Shown here piece by piece: positions 11,901-45,190 of a stretch of DNA of 64,000 nt. Both the position numbers and the translations under genes were made by a program. The DNA comes from Capitella teleta (lineage: Eukaryota > Annelida > Polychaeta > Capitellidae). The notes below the pieces were generated by a model. It searched no databases. It saw only the letters and a list, made by a program, of their open reading frames with translations, and was not told the origin of the DNA. How positions within the stretch are numbered: the stretch's first letter is position 1; each line of letters starts with the position of its first letter. The stretch lies in NCBI GenBank assembly GCA_000328365.1, contig KB295236.1, positions 140,194 through 204,193 of the forward strand, written 5' to 3'.

Positions 11901-14136
11901 GGAAGTCATAATGTCCTCAGCATATATGGAACTTTTATGAAGAACTATTTTTTATGGCCTTGGAGGTTCATAAAAACAATCTTTGAAATAACAGAAACAA
12001 CAAAAAATACTCAAATTACTGTGGAGGGGGGAAATATCTGAAGTTTGCTCTGAAAATTGAAAATTTAGATCCACAAAACGAAGCATGGTGAATGGAAAGT
12101 GCGACCACTATTTTGATAGCAATTTTGGGCCCAAGCTGTGAGGTTACGATTAGACCTTGAAATCTGAGGCAAGCGATCGCTTCGCGCTCGCCTTCGCTCG
12201 CCTGAAATCATTTTGAGGCGAGCTGTCGATCGCTCTCCTCGGCCCTAACATATCGCTCGCCTGACGAGCGCCTGGAAACCGCGCGCTTTCAACTTTGCGC
12301 GCTCAAGTCTGCTGTGTTATGTGCCATGTGAGACCAAAGCGATGTTTGGAGTGCAATAGAGCGTTGTGATTTCCTTGCCGCTCATTGTGAGGTATTGGGG
12401 AGTGCTTGAGATACGAGCTGATGTGCGCTCTACATTAGTTTCGCTTCTCACTAATCACAGTGAACTGAACTCACTGCCTCGAAAGACGCCCAGTTCCTCG
12501 ACTTAGAAATAACACCTAAACAATGCCGAATTCCATCCAACTCTCGACATTTGAGGGTTGGGATTTCCCTTGTTTTGGGACGAAACTCAGGAAGAATAGC
12601 AAGGGGCAAAATATAGTATATGAAGTCAATGCATTAAAATGCTGATTGATGTGTCCTTGTTTTTATCTTAATTAAGAATGGCATCCTTGCTCTTTTTACA
12701 CTCCTCAAGCACTCCCCTGGATGATTCCTATTGTATGTATTGTGCATACTATTCAATATAGTGGGGTATTTAGCCTCTAAAAAAAAAACCAGCTCGCCTT
12801 GGCAAATTTAGGTGAGCTATAAACAGCTCACCTGGGATTTCTAGATTTCAAGGTCTGGGTTATGATCATGTGATCATCAGCTCAACACATGAAATGACAT
12901 GAATCACATGATGGGGTTTTACGGCTCCACCCAAACCATTCGGATGATACGGGCACCAGAACAGAAGGCCCGGGACCGGGGTTTCCCCCTACTCTTATTG
13001 ATAAATCCCAAGAGTTCTTTATCCTGCCTACTACCATAGACAGTAGTACACAGCGCCCGGCCTTGCTACGCAGATGGGCAGCACTGCAGAGTTACCGAAA
13101 AATTACATTTATAACGAATTAAGATTATAATTCACAATCATAACGCCCATGGCCTGATCGAGTCTTGAACCCGGGACCTCGACCCCCACGGTCGGCATAG
13201 AATTGCAGTCAGCCGGTCAAACTGACTGAGCTATTTGGTGCCCCTTCAGCTCAACACAGAGCGCAATAAAGCATAATAGGTGTTCTAATATTGTATGAAT
13301 AATGCTCAATCCTAAAAGTGAGCACAGTTCTGTAAATGTGGAATGTGTGGATAGTTCCACAGTATCTGTGTTGTTGATCCCCATTCTGGACGTAAACAAA
13401 GTTGAGTCGCTGGAAAAGATTAATTTAGTAGAAGTTGGTTGGAGATCGGGTAAGGATATTTTGTTGTTGTCAAAGTAAAAGTTGTGAAAAACAATTTTTG
13501 TATTGATACAAGGTAACAAGAGCATAAAAGATTCTCTGAACTTCAACCATCAAATTGTTATGACAAATGATTCAGTGCAGATACTAATTTACTTTTAGTA
13601 CAGCTGTATATAATAGAGCTCCACACATATCAAAATTGTGGGTAGAGCCTAGTAGCAATATTCTGACTGAGTACAGACTAAAGTAACAAAACAGACTACA
13701 GAGTACGGCCAACCATTTTAACAGCGTCTTATTTACTACTTAGTCCACTAAGGAGTCGACAAGGTATCATTGGTTGGTGTGTAAACCAGAATTATTTTAG
13801 ACAGTAGAGCTACAATCATGATCCTACATGTTATGATTTGACATTTTAGGTCATTAACATTTGAGGTATCAATATTGACAGATGGAATGCACTCAAATAG
13901 GCAGATAAGCACATGAATAAAATGTAAACAACCCTATTATCGCCCACAACTGCATGGTGCGAAGCGGATCGATGAAATTCGTCAAATATAACGCAAAGAC
14001 GAGCAGCGCAGACATTCTCATAGGATTATCCTATCATTCACACCTCTAATCGATTCCAATATTCATTATCAGGAGTTGCATTTTCACGCAACGTGGGAAA
14101 AGATTCTATCAGAGTTTTCTTGTAGGAGGTCGCCAT
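2724..14136 (-). CDS. UTP15: UTP15, U3 snoRNP-associated WD40 protein (5' part, continues past left edge)
   Basis: Six minus-strand exons (14044-14136, 8421-8513, 7219-7403, 6782-6905, 6655-6709, 2724-2849) join in frame, all with GT-AG introns, to give the first 225 residues. Stretches such as RFKDVAYCGTFRDDGQLLVA, SGSDDRTLKLWDV and VLSVDHGGPIEDVLIFPSGG line up with vertebrate UTP15 (compared from memory) in the same order and spacing. The seen part holds about four WD40 blades (residues 40-206) and the start of a fifth; later blades and the UTP15 C-terminal domain must lie left of position 1. UTP15 is known as a subunit of the t-UTP (UTP-A) subcomplex of the nucleolar SSU processome. It supports rDNA transcription and the early cleavages of pre-18S rRNA. 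The start is the only ATG of the first exon, in the context ACAAATGGCG. No defect is seen. The gene is head-to-head with dri. Confidence 0.95.
3196..3897 (-). other. Orphan 233-codon open frame inside UTP15 intron 5
   Basis: Runs from an ATG with A at -3 to a stop without interruption, on the UTP15 strand. The translation has no signal peptide, obvious domain, repeat or low-complexity run, and I recognise no family. It is the longest open frame in the window not explained by a gene or simple repeat. It may be chance, a retained transposon piece or a lineage-specific gene. I see no convincing splice links to UTP15 exons. Confidence 0.2.
4628..4660. promoter_or_regulatory. X-box-like plus NRF1-like motif cluster
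   Basis: GTTGCCATGGCGAT at 4628-4641 resembles the RFX X-box palindrome, and CGCATGCGCA at 4651-4660 resembles an NRF1 half-palindrome. The surrounding block (4430-4665) is rich in CG dinucleotides compared with the intron around it, as in a small promoter or enhancer. No transcript start can be tied to it. Confidence 0.25.
5631..5673. repeat. CACG microsatellite
   Basis: About ten tetranucleotide units with small interruptions, in UTP15 intron 5. Alternating purine-pyrimidine sequence of this kind can adopt Z-DNA. Confidence 0.85.
5953..6008. repeat. Poly(A) and A-rich tract
   Basis: An uninterrupted A-run of about 33 bases, then AAG/GAAAA-rich sequence. The translated lysine-rich open frame over it is an artefact. 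Confidence 0.9.
6655..6709 (-). CDS. UTP15: UTP15 coding exon 5
   Basis: A 55-nt exon encoding residues 166-183 (DYIRCGATSKASHDMVLA) and the first base of Gly184. It aligns with the DYVRCGCASK segment of vertebrate UTP15. Acceptor TTTTTAG, donor CAG|GTAAAC. Confidence 0.9.
6782..6905 (-). CDS. UTP15: UTP15 coding exon 4
   Basis: Encodes residues 124-165, a textbook WD40 blade: VISGSDDRTLKLWDV with the structural Asp and the WD dipeptide. Donor CAG|GTCTGT, phase 0. Introns on both sides are short (313 bp upstream, 72 bp downstream). Confidence 0.95.
7219..7403 (-). CDS. UTP15: UTP15 coding exon 3
   Basis: Encodes residues 63-123 plus two bases of codon 124. It completes blade 1 and holds blade 2, with GQLLVAGGEEGQIRLFDV followed by the inter-blade FKAHT. 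Acceptor TTTACAG, donor TAG|GTCTGT. The serine codon at 124 is split across the intron and restored by exon 4. Confidence 0.95.
7404..8420 (-). other. UTP15 intron 2
   Basis: A 1.0-kb intron with ordinary GT-AG ends. Open frames inside (7595-8043) show no recognisable protein and no splice support. I see nothing else here. Confidence 0.8.
8421..8513 (-). CDS. UTP15: UTP15 coding exon 2
   Basis: Encodes residues 32-62 (PPITRKDHGAVSCINFSP, then QYAVTCSTK), the first strands of WD40 blade 1. Acceptor TTTGCAG and donor AAG|GTCAGT, both phase 0. Its 93-nt length equals that of exon 1. Confidence 0.95.
12151..12858. mobile_element. hAT-like MITE (non-autonomous DNA transposon)
   Basis: The ends are inverted repeats. 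AGACCTTGAAATCT at the left end matches, on the opposite strand, AGATTTCAAGGTCT at 12843-12856. Just outside lie near-identical copies of GTTACGAT (12143-12150) and GTTATGAT (12859-12866), an 8-bp target duplication with one difference; one more matching G would make it 9. Many GCTCGCC/GGCGAGC and GCTCACC/GGTGAGC motifs cluster near both ends, like the subterminal binding repeats of hAT elements. No transposase frame is present. It sits in UTP15 intron 1. Confidence 0.7.
12890..13245 (-). mobile_element. tRNA-derived SINE
   Basis: On the minus strand the 5' end has a pol III box A (TAGCTCAGTCAGTT, plus-strand 13220-13233) and a box B (GGTTCAAGACT, 13161-13171), about 62 bp apart. This is a tRNA-like head followed by about 270 bp of non-tRNA body. 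The copy is bracketed by perfect 13-bp direct repeats, TCAGCTCAACACA, at 12877-12889 and 13246-13258. The tail is not poly(A). The perfect target duplication suggests a fairly young insertion. The family cannot be named from memory. Confidence 0.8.
14044..14136 (-). CDS. UTP15: UTP15 coding exon 1
   Basis: Encodes residues 1-31, beginning MATSYKKTLIESFPTL and ending NEYWNRLE, like the short polar leader ending in YWNNYK in vertebrate UTP15. The donor after GAG is GTGTGA, phase 0. The 93-nt exon is followed by the largest UTP15 intron seen here (8514-14043). Confidence 0.9.
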
Positions 14137-14989
14137 TTTGTTTCAGCTTGAGATTTACTCTCGATGGTGTAGTGAAATAAATTATAATAATTCCTTAATA
14201 AAACGTTGAAATGTAACAAATATGAAATATAAACTCATTTTAATGTTATTTTATTATATACGTTTGCATTACTCGGCGGTTTTTAACTAATCGATAGGGA
14301 TGAAGTCGTCCTCTGCAGCGCCGCTGCTCATTGGCTGACGCTTTGAGGTCATGAACTGCATAATAAGCACAGGGCGTTATGGGATTGATTATTAATGAGA
14401 TGCGCTATCCTTTGAAGTATTTATTTCAGTTGATATTGTGGGACCCTATCAGTCTGAATAAAAGTGAATCTCCTGATGTTGCCCACGACGCAAGTGAGGA
14501 ATTGGCCTTTTGGCATTCAAATAATGGAGCCCCTCAAGAGCGACATGGAAGTAAACATGGTAAGTGATATTCTCCATTCATGTTTCCGTAGTTTTCTGAC
14601 GGAGTTGGCACGAGTTAGCTGATTGCCGCCGAAGCGCCAACCGCGTGGCGATGTTGTTGTCGATACTCAGTGAGCGTGTAGTCTCTCTTTAGCGTCGAAC
14701 CTGCTCATCATATCGCAGAATGTCTTTCAAGACTCGGTTGTGAATGAAGGGTGACAGCCACAGTGCTTGGAGTAGTCGGAAAAAAAGAAGAAGCATCGGC
14801 GCGTACTACTACTATACAAAAGCGCTTCACACTTGTAGAAGTTGGGACACGCGCTCTTGGTGGAATTCCTGGATACTTTGTGGTCACTATATTGTAGTGT
14901 CCGTTTGTGGTAGTCTTTGATACTTTTGGGATACTGGAGATTATACGCTGGCGCTTCCGTGGCCGTTGTGGTATCAGGGAGCGTGGAGG
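14137..14989. promoter_or_regulatory. Shared head-to-head promoter region of UTP15 and dri
   Basis: The 853 bp between the two start codons must hold both promoters and 5' UTRs, unless dri has a distant upstream exon. An inverted CCAAT box (ATTGG) is at 14330-14334. The block 14590-14989 is richer in CG than the introns around it and probably forms the dri 5' leader. In the dri frame a stop at 14918-14920 precedes the chosen ATG with no other ATG between. A possible donor (CATG|GTAAGT) at 14559/14560 could belong to an alternative dri leader exon. Confidence 0.65.
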
Positions 14990-38860
<23,871 letters not shown>

Positions 38861-39920
38861 CTATCACCGGGAAACGGGCCACCAGAAACTAAACCGGAAA
38901 CAAATCTGGATCGGAAGCACCACGCAGCGCCTGCGCATTTCCTTCCAATGCACCAATTTGTCAGTCATAATGGATACTTCCCGTTTCAGCCCAAAAATCC
39001 TTGAATTTTCATGGACCATGACTGATTTAAATGGAACTTTACGAGAAATTGATAAAATCTTTCGGTTCGTGGAATATTCCTTTGTGGTTCGTCGTATTTT
39101 TCAATCAAAACAATTCTTTTCCTTCTGCTCATCATAACGTATTCAAATCGTGAATGCTAGTCCGTTTTTAATACTCAGTGTTTTCCCCGCATCTTTTTAT
39201 AAACATTATTTATGTACTTATAGTTCTACCTGTATTTTCTTCAGGAACGTATCTACTTGCATATAAAACAGAGTCCCGAACTTGTATTTAGGTCAAATCG
39301 TACTGTTTTATCCAACTGATAGAACTATTTGAGGAGATTATTATTTTTTTCAAGGCAGCAACGTCTAACTTCTTCTCCGCTTTACGCTCATTGGCTAGTT
39401 TGAATTTTCAAATATATCTTAACAGCGTCGTTTGTTTCATTAACCGTCACAAGTAGGTATCATTTGTTAAATCTGCACTTGTATTCTTACGTGTTATCTG
39501 GGTCGGAATCAACTTCTGCACATTTCTTGCAAGCTAAGCAAAACAGAATGGCTGACAATCAAAAACTGGCTCATTTATTTTATTTTTCATTTATTTTTCA
39601 TTTATTTAAAATACATAAAAATGCACGTGTTGTGGAATTGTGAGGCGATGGTTATATTGTCATGTTTTCATGTTTGCGATGATTCATTAATAAATATATA
39701 TATAAAAATAAATCAAAAAAGATTAATTTTCTGCTTTCTCCGTTTGTTGTAAGCAAATTCAAGTGTATACTGTTGAATGTGTGTTTTTCTTCTCGGTTTA
39801 AAACAATCATGAATCATTCTGTATATAATTATTGCAGTGACGTGTTGTTTCTCATTTGCATAATATATGCATATATGTAAATGTATGTATATTTTGATGA
39901 ATAATAAACCTATTTGCGGA
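38861..39920 (+). other. dri: dri 3' UTR (end inferred)
   Basis: AT-rich sequence downstream of the stop with AATAAA-type signals near 39690-39712 and at about 39903. The distal one is taken as the likely end because the converging minus-strand gene ends near 40.2 kb. The exact cleavage site cannot be read from the sequence. Confidence 0.5.
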
Positions 39921-40029
39921 TCATTATTTCCATGATTTCATTTCTGAATTCCAAAATACTCCAGTGGACCATCTGTAATAGATTCGTTGTTTTCCCAGTT
40001 AATTTGCACCTCTTGAACCACGTGATTTA

Positions 40030-40105
40030 AACTATAATGAATTAATTAATTTGTACATTCAATTGCATTAATTAATTAATTTGTACATTCAATTGAATTA
40101 ATTAA
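40030..40105. repeat. Direct duplication of about 31 bp with TTAATTAATT core
   Basis: Two nearly identical copies each read TTAATTAATTTGTACATTCA and then ATTG. They lie back to back in AT-rich spacer between dri and the converging gene. Confidence 0.8.
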
Positions 40106-40206
40106 AGCTGCAATGCAGTCGTATAATTTTCTATTTTGAAGCACTGAAAATTAACACCCGAGAAAGATACTTCTTGATCCAAACTCCCCATTGTCACCAC
40201 GCAAAC

Positions 40207-40239
40207 TTTATTTGCAATATTAATGTGCATAGTTTTATT
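40207..40239 (-). terminator. Two polyA signals after the putative terminal exon
   Basis: On the minus strand AATAAA occurs 8 and 35 bases after the stop codon of the candidate exon at 40247-40300. Cleavage would be expected around 40185-40200. Confidence 0.45.
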
Positions 40240-40246
40240 ACATTTT

Positions 40247-40300
40247 CTATGAAGCAAGCTGCTGGCAGACGTACGTCGCAAGGGTGATCTGATCCTCTAA
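40247..40300 (-). CDS. Probable last coding exon of an unidentified minus-strand gene
   Basis: A strong acceptor (long T-run then CAG) precedes 54 bases reading LEDQITLATYVCQQLAS and stop. The exon is immediately followed by two AATAAA signals on the minus strand (40234-40239 and 40207-40212), an arrangement typical of a terminal exon. The rest of the gene would lie to the right, but I could not find convincing partner exons, and the 17 residues do not identify a family. It converges tail-to-tail with dri. The acceptor phase is assumed to be 0. Confidence 0.45.
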   Translation of the reverse strand, partial: LEDQITLATYVCQQLAS

Positions 40301-41115
40301 CTGAAAAAAAAAAGGAGTTATTAGTATATGCAAATGAATTACTAACTGAAAAGCACTATGTGTATACATGTATTCTTAGGCCTAAGCCGCACATCTCGTA
40401 TGTCTGGAATATTTGGCACCAATCAATAGCCAGAAGTTTAATATAGGGAATAAACAGAACAATGAAATTGAGTTAAGCCATGGGCACACTGTATATAACT
40501 GTACTACCGTATTGGCATGTTCTCTTTACAGGAAACATGTATGATCGCATATGATGCCATGGGTCATGCAGGGTTTTGTAGGAAGGGATCTTCCCTGCTT
40601 CTCTTGCGAGACTGTTGTCTATTTTGCGTCTCATATACAATATCAAATCCAAACATTTCACCATAGAGCGACAAATACACAAGAATAGAGGCATAGCATT
40701 GGATATTGGCTGCTAGAGCCATGATAGTCCGCACTTGCTAATCCTCTTCGTTTGTGACGAATCCAATCTGCCTCAGAAACAGAATTTCATTGAGATCCCA
40801 AAAGGGATGGGAAAGTGCTAAGGGGAAGAAGTGAACGAAGATGCCACAGAAGAAATCAATTGAAATTAGGAATTTTGCAAAATTAACCACCGCAAGCAAC
40901 CTGTAATTAAGATCAATGTGGGTTTTGTCTGAGCCTCTGTGTGCACTAGTACGCATGCACTTATGTTTAGTGCATATTGCCATCAATCTGTGGACCAGAA
41001 TGTAGGAGGGTGGCTTCTCTTTCACCTCGGTGATAGTTGCCTGTGAGTGTAGATGTCCGGAGTTTCTTCGTCGCATGCGGTTATGGAACATACAGTTGGC
41101 TTGACCTATCTTTGT
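40301..41115. other. Spacer or intron of the unidentified minus-strand gene
   Basis: Minus-strand open frames at 40473-40694 and 40738-41091 are the only longer ones. Neither shows a known domain, and neither joins the terminal exon at 40247-40300 through a good donor. Nothing else seen. Confidence 0.5.
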
Positions 41116-42065
<950 letters not shown>

Positions 42066-44577
42066 AGTGATGGGAAGTCCAGATTGAGATCAGGCATTAT
42101 ATGTTCCTCTCCTCTCAGAGGTAAATGAAAAATGGCAAATGTGGCTCATCAGAGGTAAAAAAACGAAAAAAAAAAAAAAAACGAAAAAAAAAAAAAAAAA
42201 CGAAAAAGAAATCGAAAACGAAAAAAAAAAAAAAAAAAGAAAAACCGGTTTGTTACGTATGTGGCCAATATGGTTTTCACTCTGAGTTGACCTGCTGTTC
42301 TATGGTGAAAAGATGTTGTTTAATGGTTATCGAAAACAAAGTGAATATGAGTTTTCAATTTCTGAGGCTTCTTATCCCTGTTCATTGCGTACGTAAAATG
42401 TGAATCGACCCAAAGATCACGCTATAGAGTGTTGATGAATAATTAAATACTGCATTCAGGCAACGGTGGTAATCGAAGCACGTGTCCTTAATATCAATTA
42501 CCAATTACATTTATACACTACAGTAATCATACCGCATCTAAACGCGATTTATTACCTTGGGTCGGAGGATTTATGATGCTGACGATGATTTTAGTTGCAT
42601 GCATCTAAGTATATTATTAATTACTCCCATCTACATGCATCAGCGTGCCTTAACCGATCGAACCCACTTTGATTGCGATTTATATTCTACACATTATGGT
42701 TTAATGCAAACGGCAACGACTTCTTAATTTGCCACAGGAGACACACATCGTAATGGCATTAAGCGATCACTTATGGGTCATTACAGAGACTGTATGATAC
42801 ATGTATGTAGATTTATATGCAGAGATTGGGTGGCTCATAACTCAGTGTCAGTATAGTGTCATGTATATAATTATGGGTTGGTTCCATGCGGTCCGCGTTT
42901 GAAGAAAGTACAAGTGGTCAACCAATTAAAGGAACCCTTGCAATACTGATATAACGAGTACTTATTATATACACCATGGTTGCACCAACGTAACCTCTTC
43001 GCACGTAAATATTTCCGTTTACCTGGCATTCGAATTTCGGCTCTGATTGAGTTAGAGGGCTCGCGAAGCCACACAAGAAAGACATATGTGCATGCAGTTA
43101 ATTAATCTTTTTAGGCATCGATAAACTTGATCATACATCGTTCTGAAAGAATTTTGGCTGACACGGTAACAATGAACATGCTGATACACCTGTTTTCATA
43201 ATTTCTCTTGATGAAGTTGTTTTGGTTTCATGGACAGTTCCGGACTCATGGGCAGTTTGCAAGTATACGTCGGGATATGAGAAGTAGCACGCCCAGGGAT
43301 TACTTTATCATTCATTTCGCTATAATTTTTCACAGGACAACATGGACAGGGTAGTCATGGATACGCCCTTGGAAAAACTTTCTGGTTTAGAAGGAGGCCC
43401 ACTCTGTATGTAACCCAGCTGACACATTGCAACCCCTTTCCAAACCTGCTTAGCCCAAAACCCGCGCGGTGTGGGATGGATATGAAAAGGGGAACAATGT
43501 AGCTATATATACCGTTTGAGGGCGCAGGGAACATTTGGGTCCAAAGTATATCATGTAGGCAAGTGCCTTCTCTTCGGACCGGTTGATTGGGTGGCTGCGA
43601 GCAGATGAACCGGCCCATTTGGGGCTAGCAGCCTGCCCCTCCTATATCATTTAGTATTAATAGATTCCCGGTCTCCCCACCCTTGTTATGAAGGGGAGTT
43701 TTATGGACCTGCCTCTGCAGCTTCCCTTCGACATCGCTCTTTATTTCACAGACATATCAGAAAGGAGCACTCCTTCGGGATGAGCCATTCGCTCCCTCTA
43801 ACACTGATTTACGTTTTTCTCCCGGTGCTTGGTGTCACGTGATTCGCACAAATTAATAACGGAACTCTCCCGGCGGAGGAAGAAATGATGCTACTTCCGG
43901 CCTGGCGGGCGGACTGCAGATTTATAGGCGGAATAAGCGGTGATTTCGGAACTACTTTTCATAGGCGGATTAATTATGTCATTTATCAAGGAGTGAAAGG
44001 GCGCGGGCTCTTCCTGGACTCTTCAAATATTCATGCGCTCGAAGCTCACGGTCAAACCATTAGCAAAAACTAAATGGAAGTTCTTTGATTTAAGAACAAT
44101 GATTCATAACCCGGGAAACTAATGCAATGCAAGGGCCAAGGATCGAGCACCTTTGCTGACCGCCGGCCACGATGACCAGAAGGAAGCTGAGGGCAGCTGA
44201 AGGCCACCGACGAAATTGACCACATGCCCTGGCTCCTTTGATGGTCAAGGGTCGATTCTCCGTGGAAACGATGGCATTCCTTGTTATCCCAGCAGATCAA
44301 AGGTCGTGTTTGCTTCGAATGTACCCAGCAATCTAGTGCTTCCTTGCCAAGCCATCCGCTAATTACAGGGGCGCGGTGTTTACAAGGTTATTTAAACATG
44401 TCGCACCTCGATAGTCGGCGCTCCTGGTTCTCTGGGAAACCACCGGATTAGTGTGAAGGCCGTATTACGCAACCGGTTTATTACAGTTCAAGAAGGAATA
44501 TTAGGTCATATTCTAGGGTAGATTACAAAAAAAAAAAAAAAAAAGAAAAAAAGAAAAAAAAGGACTTCATTAGATCA
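42066..44577. other. Non-coding stretch
   Basis: Contains an A-rich tract with regular CG interruptions (42160-42243) and a short A-rich run near 44527-44562. Open frames are short and unrecognised. No gene seen. Confidence 0.6.
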
Positions 44578-45190
44578 GGGGTGGTATTGCCAAAGCTTAT
44601 CAGGCTCAAGATTTAAGTCTGAGAATGTATTCCTAAGACCACTCTTAAGTGTAAATTCTAAGAATCGATTCTCAACTCTGAGAAAGGCATGTTGAATAGG
44701 TCTTAACTCTAGAAGTCTTATGAAGGACTCTCAGGACTTGAGAGCGTCAGAGCCACAAAACAGTCGTTTCAAATAATTCTTCCTCTCATGCATAATGAAT
44801 GCCTATTTTAGTTGTGCTGAATAAAATACCAAGTGATTGTCGAGGAACGAGAAATCATAACGCTCTCTGGATGCTCTCAAAACGGTATGGTTTTAAGAGA
44901 AAATTTTATCAAGGGTATCAAGACGCGAAGATTGAAATCGTTTTCTCAACATATATCGGTAGAAATGGATCGTAATACATGTGGTTCGTTATTTCCATGT
45001 AAATTAAACAAATTGTGAATGTGAAAGTTTTTACACATAAAATGTTTTATTCATGGAAACAAAAATTGAAGCAAAGTCTCTGCACTCACCGATCAGTCTC
45101 CAACATGCCCATAGGAACTGAGTAAAAGTAAATTCCTAGACTTAGGAATTGGCTTAGCTAGAGATTAAGAATCTTCGTGAATACCACCCC
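44578..45190. mobile_element. MITE with GGGGTGGTATT terminal inverted repeats
   Basis: GGGGTGGTATT at 44578-44588 is matched inverted by AATACCACCCC at 45180-45190, with partial similarity for about seven more bases. The interior is full of CTTAAG/TCTTAA/CTAAG motifs and includes an 8-bp-stem palindrome (45131-45150). No transposase frame. The target duplication could not be resolved, so the superfamily is uncertain; Harbinger-like is a guess from the G-rich ends. Confidence 0.6.

Larger units (their letters stand above)
8514..14043 (-). other. UTP15 intron 1
   Basis: A 5.5-kb intron between the leader exon and the first WD40 exon. Its right third carries two transposable-element copies side by side, a hAT-like MITE (12151-12858) and a tRNA-derived SINE (12890-13245). 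A 14-bp near-tandem duplication (TCGGGCAGAATCAT) lies around 11686-11716. I see no other gene or RNA. Confidence 0.8.

Noticed and set aside
13161-13245. A functional tRNA gene
   Set aside because: A and B boxes are present, but no acceptor stem can be drawn, the box B is degenerate, and a perfect 13-bp target duplication brackets a 356-bp unit. It is a SINE.
14379-14559. A 60-codon open frame ending at a CATG|GTAAGT donor, as a coding first exon of dri
   Set aside because: No similarity to ARID3 N termini, no promoter evidence for it, and the frame begins with an arbitrary start. Kept only as a possible alternative leader exon.
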